From NCBI RefSeq assembly GCF_014638915.1, contig NZ_BMFQ01000003.1:248001-312000 (forward strand): DNA of 64,000 nucleotides, written 5' to 3'. Made by a program: the position numbers and the translations under genes. The first letter of the stretch is position 1; each line of letters starts with the position of its first letter. Positions 1 through 7,906 of the stretch are shown here, piece by piece. The notes below the pieces were generated by a model. The model was given only the letters and a program-made list of their open reading frames with translations, was not told the origin of the DNA and made no database searches. This stretch comes from Xanthomarina arctica. Lineage in GTDB: Bacteria > Bacteroidota > Bacteroidia > Flavobacteriales > Flavobacteriaceae.

Positions 1-641
1 TTCTTTTTCAGGACATCTCTACGTCTTTTATTGTATTTTTCAATTTGTTCGCTACGCGTGATACCACTTACCGTCATAACATCCAGTTTTTCTAAATGTT
101 CTTCTGTTTTATTTCCCTTTTCTATAAATTCGATGGCTACATTAGCATCTTCATAAAAGGCTGCCACAGGTAATTTTGTTCTTGTTTTTCCTCTTTTATG
201 CATATCTCCTAACAAATTAGAAAAGGTATGCTTGCGTGATGCTTTTTCACCAAGCAATTGGTCGCAAAGATCTATAATATAGAACTCATCACTATTTTCT
301 CTTTTTTCTTTCGATTTCTCTTTTTTAGAAACGGCCGTTATCGCTTCATTTGGAGTGAAGGTTGCTCCTTCTCTTACCAAATACCAATAGATATTTGTTT
401 CAGTTCGTTGGGCGTGAACAGAAGGGATTGTATCTAGGACATTCTCCTTATCTAAAGCACGTAAAAATTTTCTAAGGGGTAAGCCTTTTTTTTGGTCCTT
501 TGTAAAAACACCTGCTTGTATTAAATCTTGCATGATGTCTTTTGCTGGAATCCAATCTGTATCCGTATGTGTTTTAAAGTAATTTTCTATTACTTTATTT
601 ATTTGAGTAACTCTATCTTCGTTCTTACGACTATTCTCCAT
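1..641 (-). CDS. Hypothetical protein, possible PD-(D/E)xK-like nuclease fold (partial, C-terminus outside window)
   Basis: An open frame runs leftward from the ATG at 641-639 ([10 protein letters not shown]...) to the window edge without a stop, giving 213 residues. The first 100 or so residues look like a winged-helix-type region ([12 protein letters not shown]...[11 protein letters not shown]...IYWYLVREG). A basic linker follows, then a second block with [40 protein letters not shown] and [11 protein letters not shown]. From memory, this second block resembles a family of Bacteroidota hypothetical proteins with a restriction-endonuclease-like core. The IEFIEK strand would supply the E-x-K part of the site; that is inference. 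The gene is transcribed away from the M20 peptidase gene, and the shared upstream region is about 480 bp. The coding reading is secure and the function is not. Confidence 0.7.
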   Translation of the reverse strand, partial: MENSRKNEDRVTQINKVIENYFKTHTDTDWIPAKDIMQDLIQAGVFTKDQKKGLPLRKFLRALDKENVLDTIPSVHAQRTETNIYWYLVREGATFTPNEAITAVSKKEKSKEKRENSDEFYIIDLCDQLLGEKASRKHTFSNLLGDMHKRGKTRTKLPVAAFYEDANVAIEFIEKGNKTEEHLEKLDVMTVSGITRSEQIEKYNKRRRDVLKK

Positions 642-1118
642 AATGATTGCTTTTTATACTACTTGTATTGACTACAAATATAAAGCCCGCAAGATACCTT
701 AATATTATTACGAAATAAATATACTTCTTGGTTAATTGCTTATTAAAAATAAGCTAATTTCAATTTATAACAAAAGCATTAAAACATCTTACCTATTATG
801 GATTAAGAAGAAAAGAGGTACCATAATTGTCTGAAAGTCGCGCATAGATTAACATGGTTTGATTTTAACTTATATACCAGGGACATTCCATGCTCTTTTT
901 TTTGTCATTTTATAAATAACCTTAATTCACCCTAAATTTCACTCTAATAAAATCTATTGTTTAAAATATCTGTCTTTTAAAATAAAGCATTTATATTAGT
1001 TAGATATTTTAAACAGGAGACGGATGTCATTGTATATATCTATTTTTATGCTTCTTCGCTCCTTCACTCATGTTCTTGAAGCAGAGAATATAATCCATAT
1101 TGTTAATAATTAAGCCTT
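642..1118. other. Intergenic region with an inverted repeat
   Basis: This 477-base AT-rich gap lies between two divergent genes. I see no ORF or RNA gene. Its one distinct structure is a perfect 14-bp inverted repeat (958-971 and 1002-1015) that encloses the recurrent 18-mer described separately at 983-1000. Confidence 0.6.
958..1015 (+). promoter_or_regulatory. Recurrent upstream element, copy A (18-mer inside an inverted repeat)
   Basis: The 18-mer TAAAGCATTTATATTAGT (983-1000) sits between perfect inverted arms TGTTTAAAATATCT (958-971) and AGATATTTTAAACA (1002-1015). Nearly the same 18-mer, also preceded by an ATTAAA/TTTAAT-type dyad, occurs upstream of the genes at 4403 and 21960. All three copies point toward a plus-strand gene 60-130 bp downstream. 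A promoter or operator role is inferred from position. Confidence 0.5.
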
Positions 1119-2546
1119 ATGAAAAAAATAGTACTTTTAATTGTTGGAATACTTGTCATCGTTTTAGTCGTTTTAATCTTCAATACAGTCATGCTCAGCT
1201 CCAAACAAGTGGTAACAGAGCGTCTGGAAAAAGTAGAGCTCCCAAATGATGTTTTTGAGAACCTATCAAAGGGCATACAATACCAAACAATTTCTTATAG
1301 TGAAGAGGCCATTCCTGATTCGACAGCCTTTTTGGGTTTCCATAGGTTTCTTGAAAAAACCTTTCCTTTAACACATGCAAAGCTAAGTCTAGAAAAAATT
1401 AACGACTATAGTTTACTGTATACTTGGAAGGGTTCTGATAGCTCCAAAAAGCCCATTATCTTATTATCGCATCAAGATGTGGTGCCAGTTGACGAACCTA
1501 CTCTAAACGCTTGGGAAGCTGCACCATTTGAGGGTGTTATTTCTGAAACTGATATTATTGGGCGTGGTGCCATGGATGATAAAAGTACTTTAATAGGCTT
1601 ATTAGAAGCTGTAGAATTGCTTCTTGAAGAATCCTTTGTACCTACTCAAACTATCTACCTTGCTTTTGGACATGATGAAGAAGTTGGAGGTGCTAATGGG
1701 GCTGCTGCCATGGCAAAACATTTAAAAGCTCAAGGGGTGCAAGCCCTTATGACACTTGATGAAGGCGGATTTTTAGGCGAAGATTTGATTCCAGGAATTA
1801 AGCAGCCTGTTGCCATGGTTAATCTGGCTGAAAAAGGCTTTGCGTCCTTTCGACTGATTGTACAGACTACTGGAGGGCATAGCTCCGCACCGCCTAGAGA
1901 AAACACCATTGGCATGCTGGCTCAGGCTATTGTTGACCTAGAAAATAATCAGTTGCCATATAAACTTGTAGAACCTATAAATTACCAAGTATCTTATATG
2001 GGTGCCGAATTACCTTTTTTTAAAAAGGTAGCTTTTGCTAATCCGTGGTTGTTTAAAGAACCTATTCTTGAAGCCTTGAATGCGCATACAACCACAGCTC
2101 CTACTATTATTGATGGGGGTATAAAAAACAATGTTATTCCTACCGTGGCAGAGGCCACTATAAATTTTAGAATTCTACCAGGCGAAACTTTAGAGTCTGT
2201 GAAAAAACATATTGAAAGCACTATCTCCGATAAAATAAAGGTAGAACCTGTAGGCTTTTTAACCAATCCGTCGCCTGTTTCTAGTATCGATTCGGAGGGC
2301 TTTAAAATATTAGAAAAGACCATACGAGGCATGTTTCCGAATAGCATTGTCGTTCCTGGTTTATTAGGAGGTGGTACGGATTCCCGTTATTTTTATGAGC
2401 TTTCAGACGATGTGTATCGTTTTTATCCTATTCGTCTGACACCGGAAACGATGACACGTTTTCACGGGATAGACGAAAAGATTAATAAAGAGAATTACCA
2501 GGAAATTATTGCGTTTTCTTACCACCTCATTAAGAATTTTAATTAG
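1119..2546 (+). CDS. M20 family metallopeptidase (PM20D1/carboxypeptidase S-like)
   Basis: A 475-residue zinc peptidase of the M20 family, which hydrolyses N-acyl amino acids or dipeptides. The N-terminus has one hydrophobic segment (residues 4-27, rich in V, I and L), so the enzyme is probably membrane-anchored with its catalytic part outside the cytoplasm. Expected M20 motifs are visible: SHQDVVPV with H118 and D120, GRGAMDDK with the bridging Asp at 153 or 154, GHDEEVGG with the catalytic Glu pair 187-188, LDEGG with D214, and TGGHSS of the lid domain near 254. The length fits the PM20D1-like branch. The ATG follows a long 5' region containing the inverted-repeat element. No partner gene suggests the substrate. 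Confidence 0.9.
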   Translation: MKKIVLLIVGILVIVLVVLIFNTVMLSSKQVVTERLEKVELPNDVFENLSKGIQYQTISYSEEAIPDSTAFLGFHRFLEKTFPLTHAKLSLEKINDYSLLYTWKGSDSSKKPIILLSHQDVVPVDEPTLNAWEAAPFEGVISETDIIGRGAMDDKSTLIGLLEAVELLLEESFVPTQTIYLAFGHDEEVGGANGAAAMAKHLKAQGVQALMTLDEGGFLGEDLIPGIKQPVAMVNLAEKGFASFRLIVQTTGGHSSAPPRENTIGMLAQAIVDLENNQLPYKLVEPINYQVSYMGAELPFFKKVAFANPWLFKEPILEALNAHTTTAPTIIDGGIKNNVIPTVAEATINFRILPGETLESVKKHIESTISDKIKVEPVGFLTNPSPVSSIDSEGFKILEKTIRGMFPNSIVVPGLLGGGTDSRYFYELSDDVYRFYPIRLTPETMTRFHGIDEKINKENYQEIIAFSYHLIKNFN

Positions 2547-2665
2547 GTAGCATTTATGGTTGAATTCCGAAAGAAAAAGTTATAACCAAAAACAAAGCAT
2601 GCTATGAATCGACCAGATTCTCATTTCTGCATAACAAACCCAAATATAACCTGAACACAAAAAGA

Positions 2666-4105
2666 ATGCATAAAGATATTATTATCATTGGAGCCGGGTT
2701 ATCTGGCATTGGAGCTGCTTGTCATCTCTCCCGTAAAAACCCTGATAAGAGCTATGTTATTTTAGAAGCTAGAGAAGACATTGGGGGCACTTGGAGTTTG
2801 TTTAAATACCCAGGGATTCGTTCGGACTCGGACATGTATACTTTTGGTTATTCTTTTAAGAGCTGGGACGCGCAAAAATCTTTTGCTGACGGCCCTTCAA
2901 TTTTAAAATACATAGAAGAAGCTGCAGACGAAAATGGGGTGAGAGATCATATTATCTACGAACAACGTGCGCTTTCATATAACTTCAATACCAAAGAAAA
3001 ACTATGGACGGTTTGCACTAAAAATATGGCCACAGGGGAAGACATGATCTATACCTGCCAATTTCTCTTTGGTTGCAGTGGTTATTATAATTATGCTAAA
3101 GGTTATACCCCAGAATTTAAGGATCAATCACGTTTTGAAGGGGAAATTATTCACCCTCAAAAATGGCCTGAAGAATTAGATGTTTCTAATAAAAAGGTGG
3201 TTGTAATAGGAAGTGGTGCAACTGCTGTTACCATTGTTCCCGAGCTGGCCGAAAAGGGAGCACAAGTTGTTATGTTACAACGCTCTCCAACCTATATTGC
3301 TGCTTTACCCAATAAAGACAAGATAGCCGCTGGGTTAAAACGCGTATTCCCTAAAAATCTAGCTTATAAACTTATCCGATATAAAAACATTTTCTATTCG
3401 ATTGTCTTTTTTAATCTCTGTAAGTTCTATCCCGAACGTATGAAGAATTTTATTATTAAAGGGGCAAAAAAAGGTTTGGGTGACTTTCCGGTGGATCCAC
3501 ATTTTACGCCAAACTACAAGCCATGGGAACAGCGGTTTTGCATTGCTCCAAACGGGGACTTTTTTAAAGCTATTAGAAAAGGAAAGGCAACCGTAGTTAC
3601 AGACCATATCGAGCGTTTTTCAGCTAATGGTATCGTGCTGAAATCTGGAAAAACATTAGAGGCAGATATTATTATTACAGCAACTGGACTTGATTTAGTG
3701 GCCTTAGGTGGGGTTTCCTTTCAAATCGATTCTAAACCATTTGATATCTCTAAATCGTTTGTATATAAAGGACTCATGCTAAGTGATCTGCCCAACTTCT
3801 TTGTGTTTATTGGTTACACCAATGCCTCATGGACCTTGAAAAGTGATCTTACTAGCGAATATATCTCTCGGGTATTAACCTATTTAGATAAACATAACTA
3901 CAAAGCTCTAAAGGCACAAGTTATTGAAACCAATTTAGAACGGTCTCCCCTACTTAACCTGAGCTCTGGATATATTAACAGGGCTGCCAACACGCTCCCT
4001 AGTCAAGGAAACAAAGCACCTTGGCGCATCTACCAGAATTATATTTTAGATTATAAAATGCTTCGAATAGATAAAGTAAAAGATAAGCGGGTGCTGTTTT
4101 CTTAA
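2666..4105 (+). CDS. Flavin-containing monooxygenase, Baeyer-Villiger/EthA-like
   Basis: A 479-residue cytoplasmic FAD/NADPH oxygenase. The FAD Rossmann motif GAGLSG is at residues 9-14, followed by the family sequences GGTWSLFKYPGIRSDSDM (about 40-57) and the Baeyer-Villiger fingerprint FxGxxxHxxxWP (FEGEIIHPQKWP, 157-168). The second Rossmann motif GSGATA (182-187) would bind NADPH. The N-terminal half strongly resembles EthA-type monooxygenases, which insert oxygen next to ketones or oxidise S and N atoms; the substrate cannot be read from sequence. The gene lies about 120 bp after the M20 peptidase on the same strand and may be co-transcribed, although no shared pathway is obvious. Confidence 0.9.
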   Translation: MHKDIIIIGAGLSGIGAACHLSRKNPDKSYVILEAREDIGGTWSLFKYPGIRSDSDMYTFGYSFKSWDAQKSFADGPSILKYIEEAADENGVRDHIIYEQRALSYNFNTKEKLWTVCTKNMATGEDMIYTCQFLFGCSGYYNYAKGYTPEFKDQSRFEGEIIHPQKWPEELDVSNKKVVVIGSGATAVTIVPELAEKGAQVVMLQRSPTYIAALPNKDKIAAGLKRVFPKNLAYKLIRYKNIFYSIVFFNLCKFYPERMKNFIIKGAKKGLGDFPVDPHFTPNYKPWEQRFCIAPNGDFFKAIRKGKATVVTDHIERFSANGIVLKSGKTLEADIIITATGLDLVALGGVSFQIDSKPFDISKSFVYKGLMLSDLPNFFVFIGYTNASWTLKSDLTSEYISRVLTYLDKHNYKALKAQVIETNLERSPLLNLSSGYINRAANTLPSQGNKAPWRIYQNYILDYKMLRIDKVKDKRVLFS

Positions 4106-4310
4106 TATATAAAAACCGCTTTAAAGGAAACCCATAGGTTTTAGAAGTATTTTATTTCAATATGAGATTCACCCTATTCTGATATAAAGCTGAAACACCT
4201 TCTTTATTCTGTTCACTTCCTATTGCTAACTAAAGTAAAAGGACTAAAAGGGGTCTTAATATTCATACTAATGATTAAAAAACATCCTCCTATTTATACG
4301 TCATTTAATT

Positions 4311-4328
4311 TAAAGCTTTTATATTAGT
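4311..4328 (+). promoter_or_regulatory. Recurrent upstream element, copy B
   Basis: TAAAGCTTTTATATTAGT is identical to the 18-mer at 21883-21900 and one base different from the copy at 983-1000. It is preceded by a short ATTAAA/TTTAAT dyad (about 4274-4309) and lies 75 bp before the ATG at 4403. Function is inferred from recurrence and position. Confidence 0.5.
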
Positions 4329-4402
4329 CCTCTGAATTTAACAAGAAAAAACATACACTTGTGTTTATTTCCTTGTTAGCAAATATTAAAAAAATAATAA
4401 AT

Positions 4403-5428
4403 ATGATTAAGTTAAGTAATATCAATACATACACAGAAACCCCTATTCAAATAATTGAGCCTGAGGAAATATTAGAACATGACGTAGAAAGAGACTTTGG
4501 CAAATCAATGTTTTTTGATAATACACTCATCACACGTCATACCAATAGATTTAAGATCTGGGACGTGACAGATATAACCACTATCAAACTAATTTCAACA
4601 ACGCCGTTAAGCTGGGGCGGAGGCCAATTTGAAAAAGAAGGAAATCTTCTCTATTTAGCCTTTGGTGAAGGATTTGGTCTTGATCAAATTTTAGTTTACG
4701 ATATATCCGATTTAAATAACCCCTTCAAAGTAAAGGTTATTGAAGTGCCTGAGTTTATCAAGTTTATTATTGAATCTGGCATTATTTATTTGATTTCAAG
4801 TACAGAGAAAGCAGTCCTTAAAGTGGCTGAAAATCATGAAACAACTAAGATCATTGATTTGTCAAATGAAAATCAAACGATGTTCTTTGATACAGAAACA
4901 AATATTAGTAAAAGCGGGAAGAACATTTTCATTACCTCTAGACATGAAGGTTTTTATGTTTATTCGGAATTAGAGAATAATAAGTATGAATTTATAAGTA
5001 AAGATAAGCCTGCAAATGGCTATTTACCTAATGATATGCAATGGCTCGTAGCTGATCAAGAAATGCTTTTGATAGGAAATGATAACGTTGTACAATATAA
5101 TGTAACAAATCTCAATAAGCTTAAAAGGTATAAAGCTGCAAAAATTAAAACGAAGGAAATCTATGGAGCTTATGCAAAAAGGAATCAAGAACTCCTAGTG
5201 GTTGGAAACACGGGAGCAAACGATAAGTTTGTTGTGGCCGTATTGGCTCAACAGGAAGAAGGTGGCATTACATTATCTCAAAAACCAAAAGTAGAGTGCA
5301 AAATAAAAAAACCTTCTAATGGAAAAATAGTAAAGGGCGATCCTGTTGTAGGGTTCCTATTGAAAGATGATTTTTTGCTAATCATTGGAAGAAACAACGG
5401 TTTTTTTCTCTTTAAAGCAACTGAATAA
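4403..5428 (+). CDS. Beta-propeller-like (LVIVD-type) protein of unknown function
   Basis: 341 residues from the ATG at 4403 (MIKLSNINTYTE...). A GTG at 4361 would add 14 residues, but the ATG follows an A-rich stretch typical of flavobacterial start sites and is preferred. The protein has repeated short strand blocks such as LVYDISDLNNPFKVKVIEVP, KIWDVTDITTIKLISTTPL and YNVTNLNKLKRY, each with the D/N-turn pattern of LVIVD-type or WD-like propellers. There is no signal peptide from this start, so it is probably cytoplasmic. A hairpin terminator follows at 5502-5526. The propeller call rests on repeat pattern only. Confidence 0.65.
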   Translation: MIKLSNINTYTETPIQIIEPEEILEHDVERDFGKSMFFDNTLITRHTNRFKIWDVTDITTIKLISTTPLSWGGGQFEKEGNLLYLAFGEGFGLDQILVYDISDLNNPFKVKVIEVPEFIKFIIESGIIYLISSTEKAVLKVAENHETTKIIDLSNENQTMFFDTETNISKSGKNIFITSRHEGFYVYSELENNKYEFISKDKPANGYLPNDMQWLVADQEMLLIGNDNVVQYNVTNLNKLKRYKAAKIKTKEIYGAYAKRNQELLVVGNTGANDKFVVAVLAQQEEGGITLSQKPKVECKIKKPSNGKIVKGDPVVGFLLKDDFLLIIGRNNGFFLFKATE

Positions 5429-5501
5429 CTTTTGTTGAAAATGGTTATAATTAATTCGGATTTGGTGCAGTACTAAATTCTATGGTGTTTTTATAGCGTC
5501 C

Positions 5502-5526
5502 GCCAAATCTTTTTGATTTGGCTTTT
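5502..5526 (+). terminator. Intrinsic terminator-like hairpin
   Basis: GCCAAATC (5502-5509) and GATTTGGC (5515-5522) form an 8-bp stem with a TTTTT loop, followed by TTTT. It lies 74 bp after the stop of the beta-propeller gene. Confidence 0.5.
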
Positions 5527-5636
5527 AGAGCAAAAAATTAAAAAAAACGCAAAAGTTTTGGCTTTTACTTAATCGAAAAGTTAGCATACTTTTAAACGCT
5601 ACCTTTCAAACACGTAACGTTATAGGCAATTAGAAA

Positions 5637-6332
5637 ATGAAACTCACAACAATAATATTTACATCATTTTTAATATTTAGTTGCATTCAAAACACGAAAA
5701 ACAATAACCAAATGGGAATATTTGATAAGCTTTTTAGAAAAAATGAGCCAACCAAAAAAAAATTAACGAAAACTAACAATCAAGAAATTGAAAAGACAAA
5801 TGATATGTTAGATGAAACAGTATTTTGGAATATTGTTGACTTATCATTTGAGAAAACTAAAAATCAAGATGACCAAGAAAAGTTTTTAGTGAAAGAAATT
5901 GAAAAGCTAACACCTAAACAAATGATTGGTTTTCGATTGAGAACTGATAAGCTTCTATATGACACTTACAATTCTGAAATGTGGTGCGCTGGATATATTA
6001 TGAATGGCGGATGTTCTGACGATGGTTTCGAATATTTCCGAAATTGGATAATATCATTAGGGAAAGAAAAGTACCAAAAAGCTAAAGAAAACCCTGATAG
6101 CTTAATTTCTGAATACAACACAAGTACTGAATTTTATGAGTTCGAGGGGTTCTGGTATGTAGCTTTAACTGCATTTAATAATAAAACAGGAAAAGACTTA
6201 TATGACTTTATAGCTGACGATTTTAAATATAATGAGGGTAACTATCCTAAATTTGAATTCACTTGGAAAGAGGAAGAACCTGAAACAATGAAAGCCATTT
6301 GCCCGAAGCTATTTGATAAGATGTGGAATTAA
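5637..6332 (+). CDS. DUF4240 domain protein, possible lipoprotein
   Basis: A 231-residue protein. The region from about residue 60 (FWNIVDLSFEKT...) through WCAGYIMNGGCSDDGFEYFR and the C-terminal WYVALTAFN...YPKFEFTWKEE block matches what I know of DUF4240, an uncharacterised family often found in accessory or immunity-like loci. From this ATG the N-terminus looks like a lipoprotein signal (hydrophobic stretch ending FLIFSC, Cys16). A second in-frame ATG at 5712 gives MGIFDKLFRK, a common cytoplasmic start in this phylum, so the lipoprotein reading is uncertain. The gene is bracketed by similar short sequences (5616-5631 and 6463-6478), as if it were a cassette. Confidence 0.75.
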   Translation: MKLTTIIFTSFLIFSCIQNTKNNNQMGIFDKLFRKNEPTKKKLTKTNNQEIEKTNDMLDETVFWNIVDLSFEKTKNQDDQEKFLVKEIEKLTPKQMIGFRLRTDKLLYDTYNSEMWCAGYIMNGGCSDDGFEYFRNWIISLGKEKYQKAKENPDSLISEYNTSTEFYEFEGFWYVALTAFNNKTGKDLYDFIADDFKYNEGNYPKFEFTWKEEEPETMKAICPKLFDKMWN

Positions 6333-6591
6333 AAACTGGTGGTAACACCATGTAGAATTAATTGCTTGGTCACTACCGAATTACGAACATTCCTGCGGAA
6401 TATTCAATCTGTGATTTATTTGCTAAATTAGTTGCTTAACCACGATATCAACCATATTCAATCACGTTATAGATAATTTGATGCTTGTAAAAAACAGGAT
6501 TACTTACTAATAATCTTTACATCTTCAAGTTAGGCTCAAAAAATAAAATAAACTGATTTCATGAAAACTAAATAACAACACCTAAAATTGC

Positions 6592-7245
6592 ATGTCCCAA
6601 ATAATAACATCCCGACTAAAAAGATTATTGACCATACTCCTACTCCTTTTAAGTTTTACCACTTTTGCGCAATCGCATGTTAAAAATGATACCCTTATGA
6701 ACAACTTAATGAGCAAGACAAAACTGCAATTGATCGCACAGGCAAACACAATTATAATTTCCAAATATCCCGATTTCACATACGATCCAAAAGCATACGA
6801 GATTACCACTTGGGCTAATAGCAAACAGGTTGTGGTTAAATACAGAAGACTTATTAGGTTTACTCCTTTGGGAAAACAAGAGGGTTTACTAGGAAGCACT
6901 CTAGATTATGATTTTGAAGTTGATTTAACCAAGCAAACCACTTCCTTTGATACTTGGGGCATGGATAACTTTTACATCCCTTCAGCAGAAGAACAAAAAA
7001 AAATAGATTTTGTTATTGAGGCTTTCGGGTTGCCTCACCCACATTTTTACACAAATATTATTGAAGAATCAGAGACGTATCGCATCAACCTAGAAAAAGA
7101 ATCATCATTCGCGTATTATGTTATCGATAAAACAACAGGGCTACAAAATGATGGTGCCATCCACGGCAATTATGAGCCCATGCCTAAAGATCTGTTTGAT
7201 AATGCACCCAAATTCCCCGATCCTTTAGTAGAAATTAATGACTAA
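6592..7245 (+). CDS. Secreted protein of unknown function, paralog 1 of a tandem pair
   Basis: 217 residues with a signal peptide (basic MSQIITSRLKRLL, hydrophobic core, then TFAQS, probably cleaved after Ala). The mature part shares much of its sequence with the next gene: KxxLIAQAxxII.SKYPDFT, YEIT.W.N, VKYRR.I.FTPL, FDTWGxDxFYIP, KIDFVI..FG and a C-terminal DPLVEI. I do not recognise the family. Export to the periplasm or cell surface follows from the signal; the alternating polar/aromatic pattern suggests a beta-rich domain. The gene is followed within 30 bp by its paralog, so the two are probably one transcript. Confidence 0.75.
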   Translation: MSQIITSRLKRLLTILLLLLSFTTFAQSHVKNDTLMNNLMSKTKLQLIAQANTIIISKYPDFTYDPKAYEITTWANSKQVVVKYRRLIRFTPLGKQEGLLGSTLDYDFEVDLTKQTTSFDTWGMDNFYIPSAEEQKKIDFVIEAFGLPHPHFYTNIIEESETYRINLEKESSFAYYVIDKTTGLQNDGAIHGNYEPMPKDLFDNAPKFPDPLVEIND

Positions 7246-7273
7246 ATTAAATATTGTTTTACCACTGAAATCT

Positions 7274-7876
7274 ATGACCAAGTTATTTACTTTACTCTTA
7301 TTCCTTTTAAGTTTTGGCACTTTTTCGCAATCACATACTATGACTAACACAAAACCAAACCACTCGAAAATTGAATTAATAGCACAAGCAGATAGTATTA
7401 TCAATACTAAATACCCTGATTTTACATTTAATCCGCAGGAATATGAAATTACTGTTTGGTTTAACACCGAAATGACCTTGGTTAAGTACCGTCGTATTAT
7501 TAAGTTTACCCCATTAGACAAAAAAGAGGCTCGTTTAAAATATGATATTGAAGTGAACCTAACAACTCAAGCAGTCTCACCTTTTGATACTTGGGGATTG
7601 GACAGTTTTTACATACCTAATAAAGCAGAACAAGCAAAAATAGATTTTGTAATTAAGTCCTTTGGTCGCTCTCGATTTGGTTTTAACAACAGCATTATGG
7701 AAGAAACTGATATGTACCGTATTACAGTAGATAATGATGTGGCTTTCGGGAAATACTTTTTAGACAAAACCACAGGTAAAGAATCAATGGGATCTATAGA
7801 AGGCAGTTATGCTCCTATGCCAGACTTGCCTGGACTTCAGGAACTTGCTGATCCTTTAGTTGAAATTACAGAATAA
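7274..7876 (+). CDS. Secreted protein of unknown function, paralog 2 of a tandem pair
   Basis: 200 residues from the ATG at 7274, where a clear signal peptide begins (MTKLFTLLLFLLSFGTFSQS). An upstream in-frame ATG at 7238 overlaps the previous gene by 8 bp and would put 12 extra residues before the signal, so it is not preferred. The mature protein aligns end to end with the preceding gene product, with conserved KYPDFTFNPQEYEIT, VKYRRIIKFTPL and DTWGLDSFYIP blocks. This is a tandem duplication that has diverged considerably. Function unknown. Confidence 0.75.
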   Translation: MTKLFTLLLFLLSFGTFSQSHTMTNTKPNHSKIELIAQADSIINTKYPDFTFNPQEYEITVWFNTEMTLVKYRRIIKFTPLDKKEARLKYDIEVNLTTQAVSPFDTWGLDSFYIPNKAEQAKIDFVIKSFGRSRFGFNNSIMEETDMYRITVDNDVAFGKYFLDKTTGKESMGSIEGSYAPMPDLPGLQELADPLVEITE

Positions 7877-7906
7877 GAGGTGTTGATTTCATTTTACTTA
7901 TGACAT

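Noticed and set aside
1994-2347. Antisense open frame within the M20 peptidase gene
   Set aside because: It is the shadow of a well-supported gene on the other strand, with no own start context.
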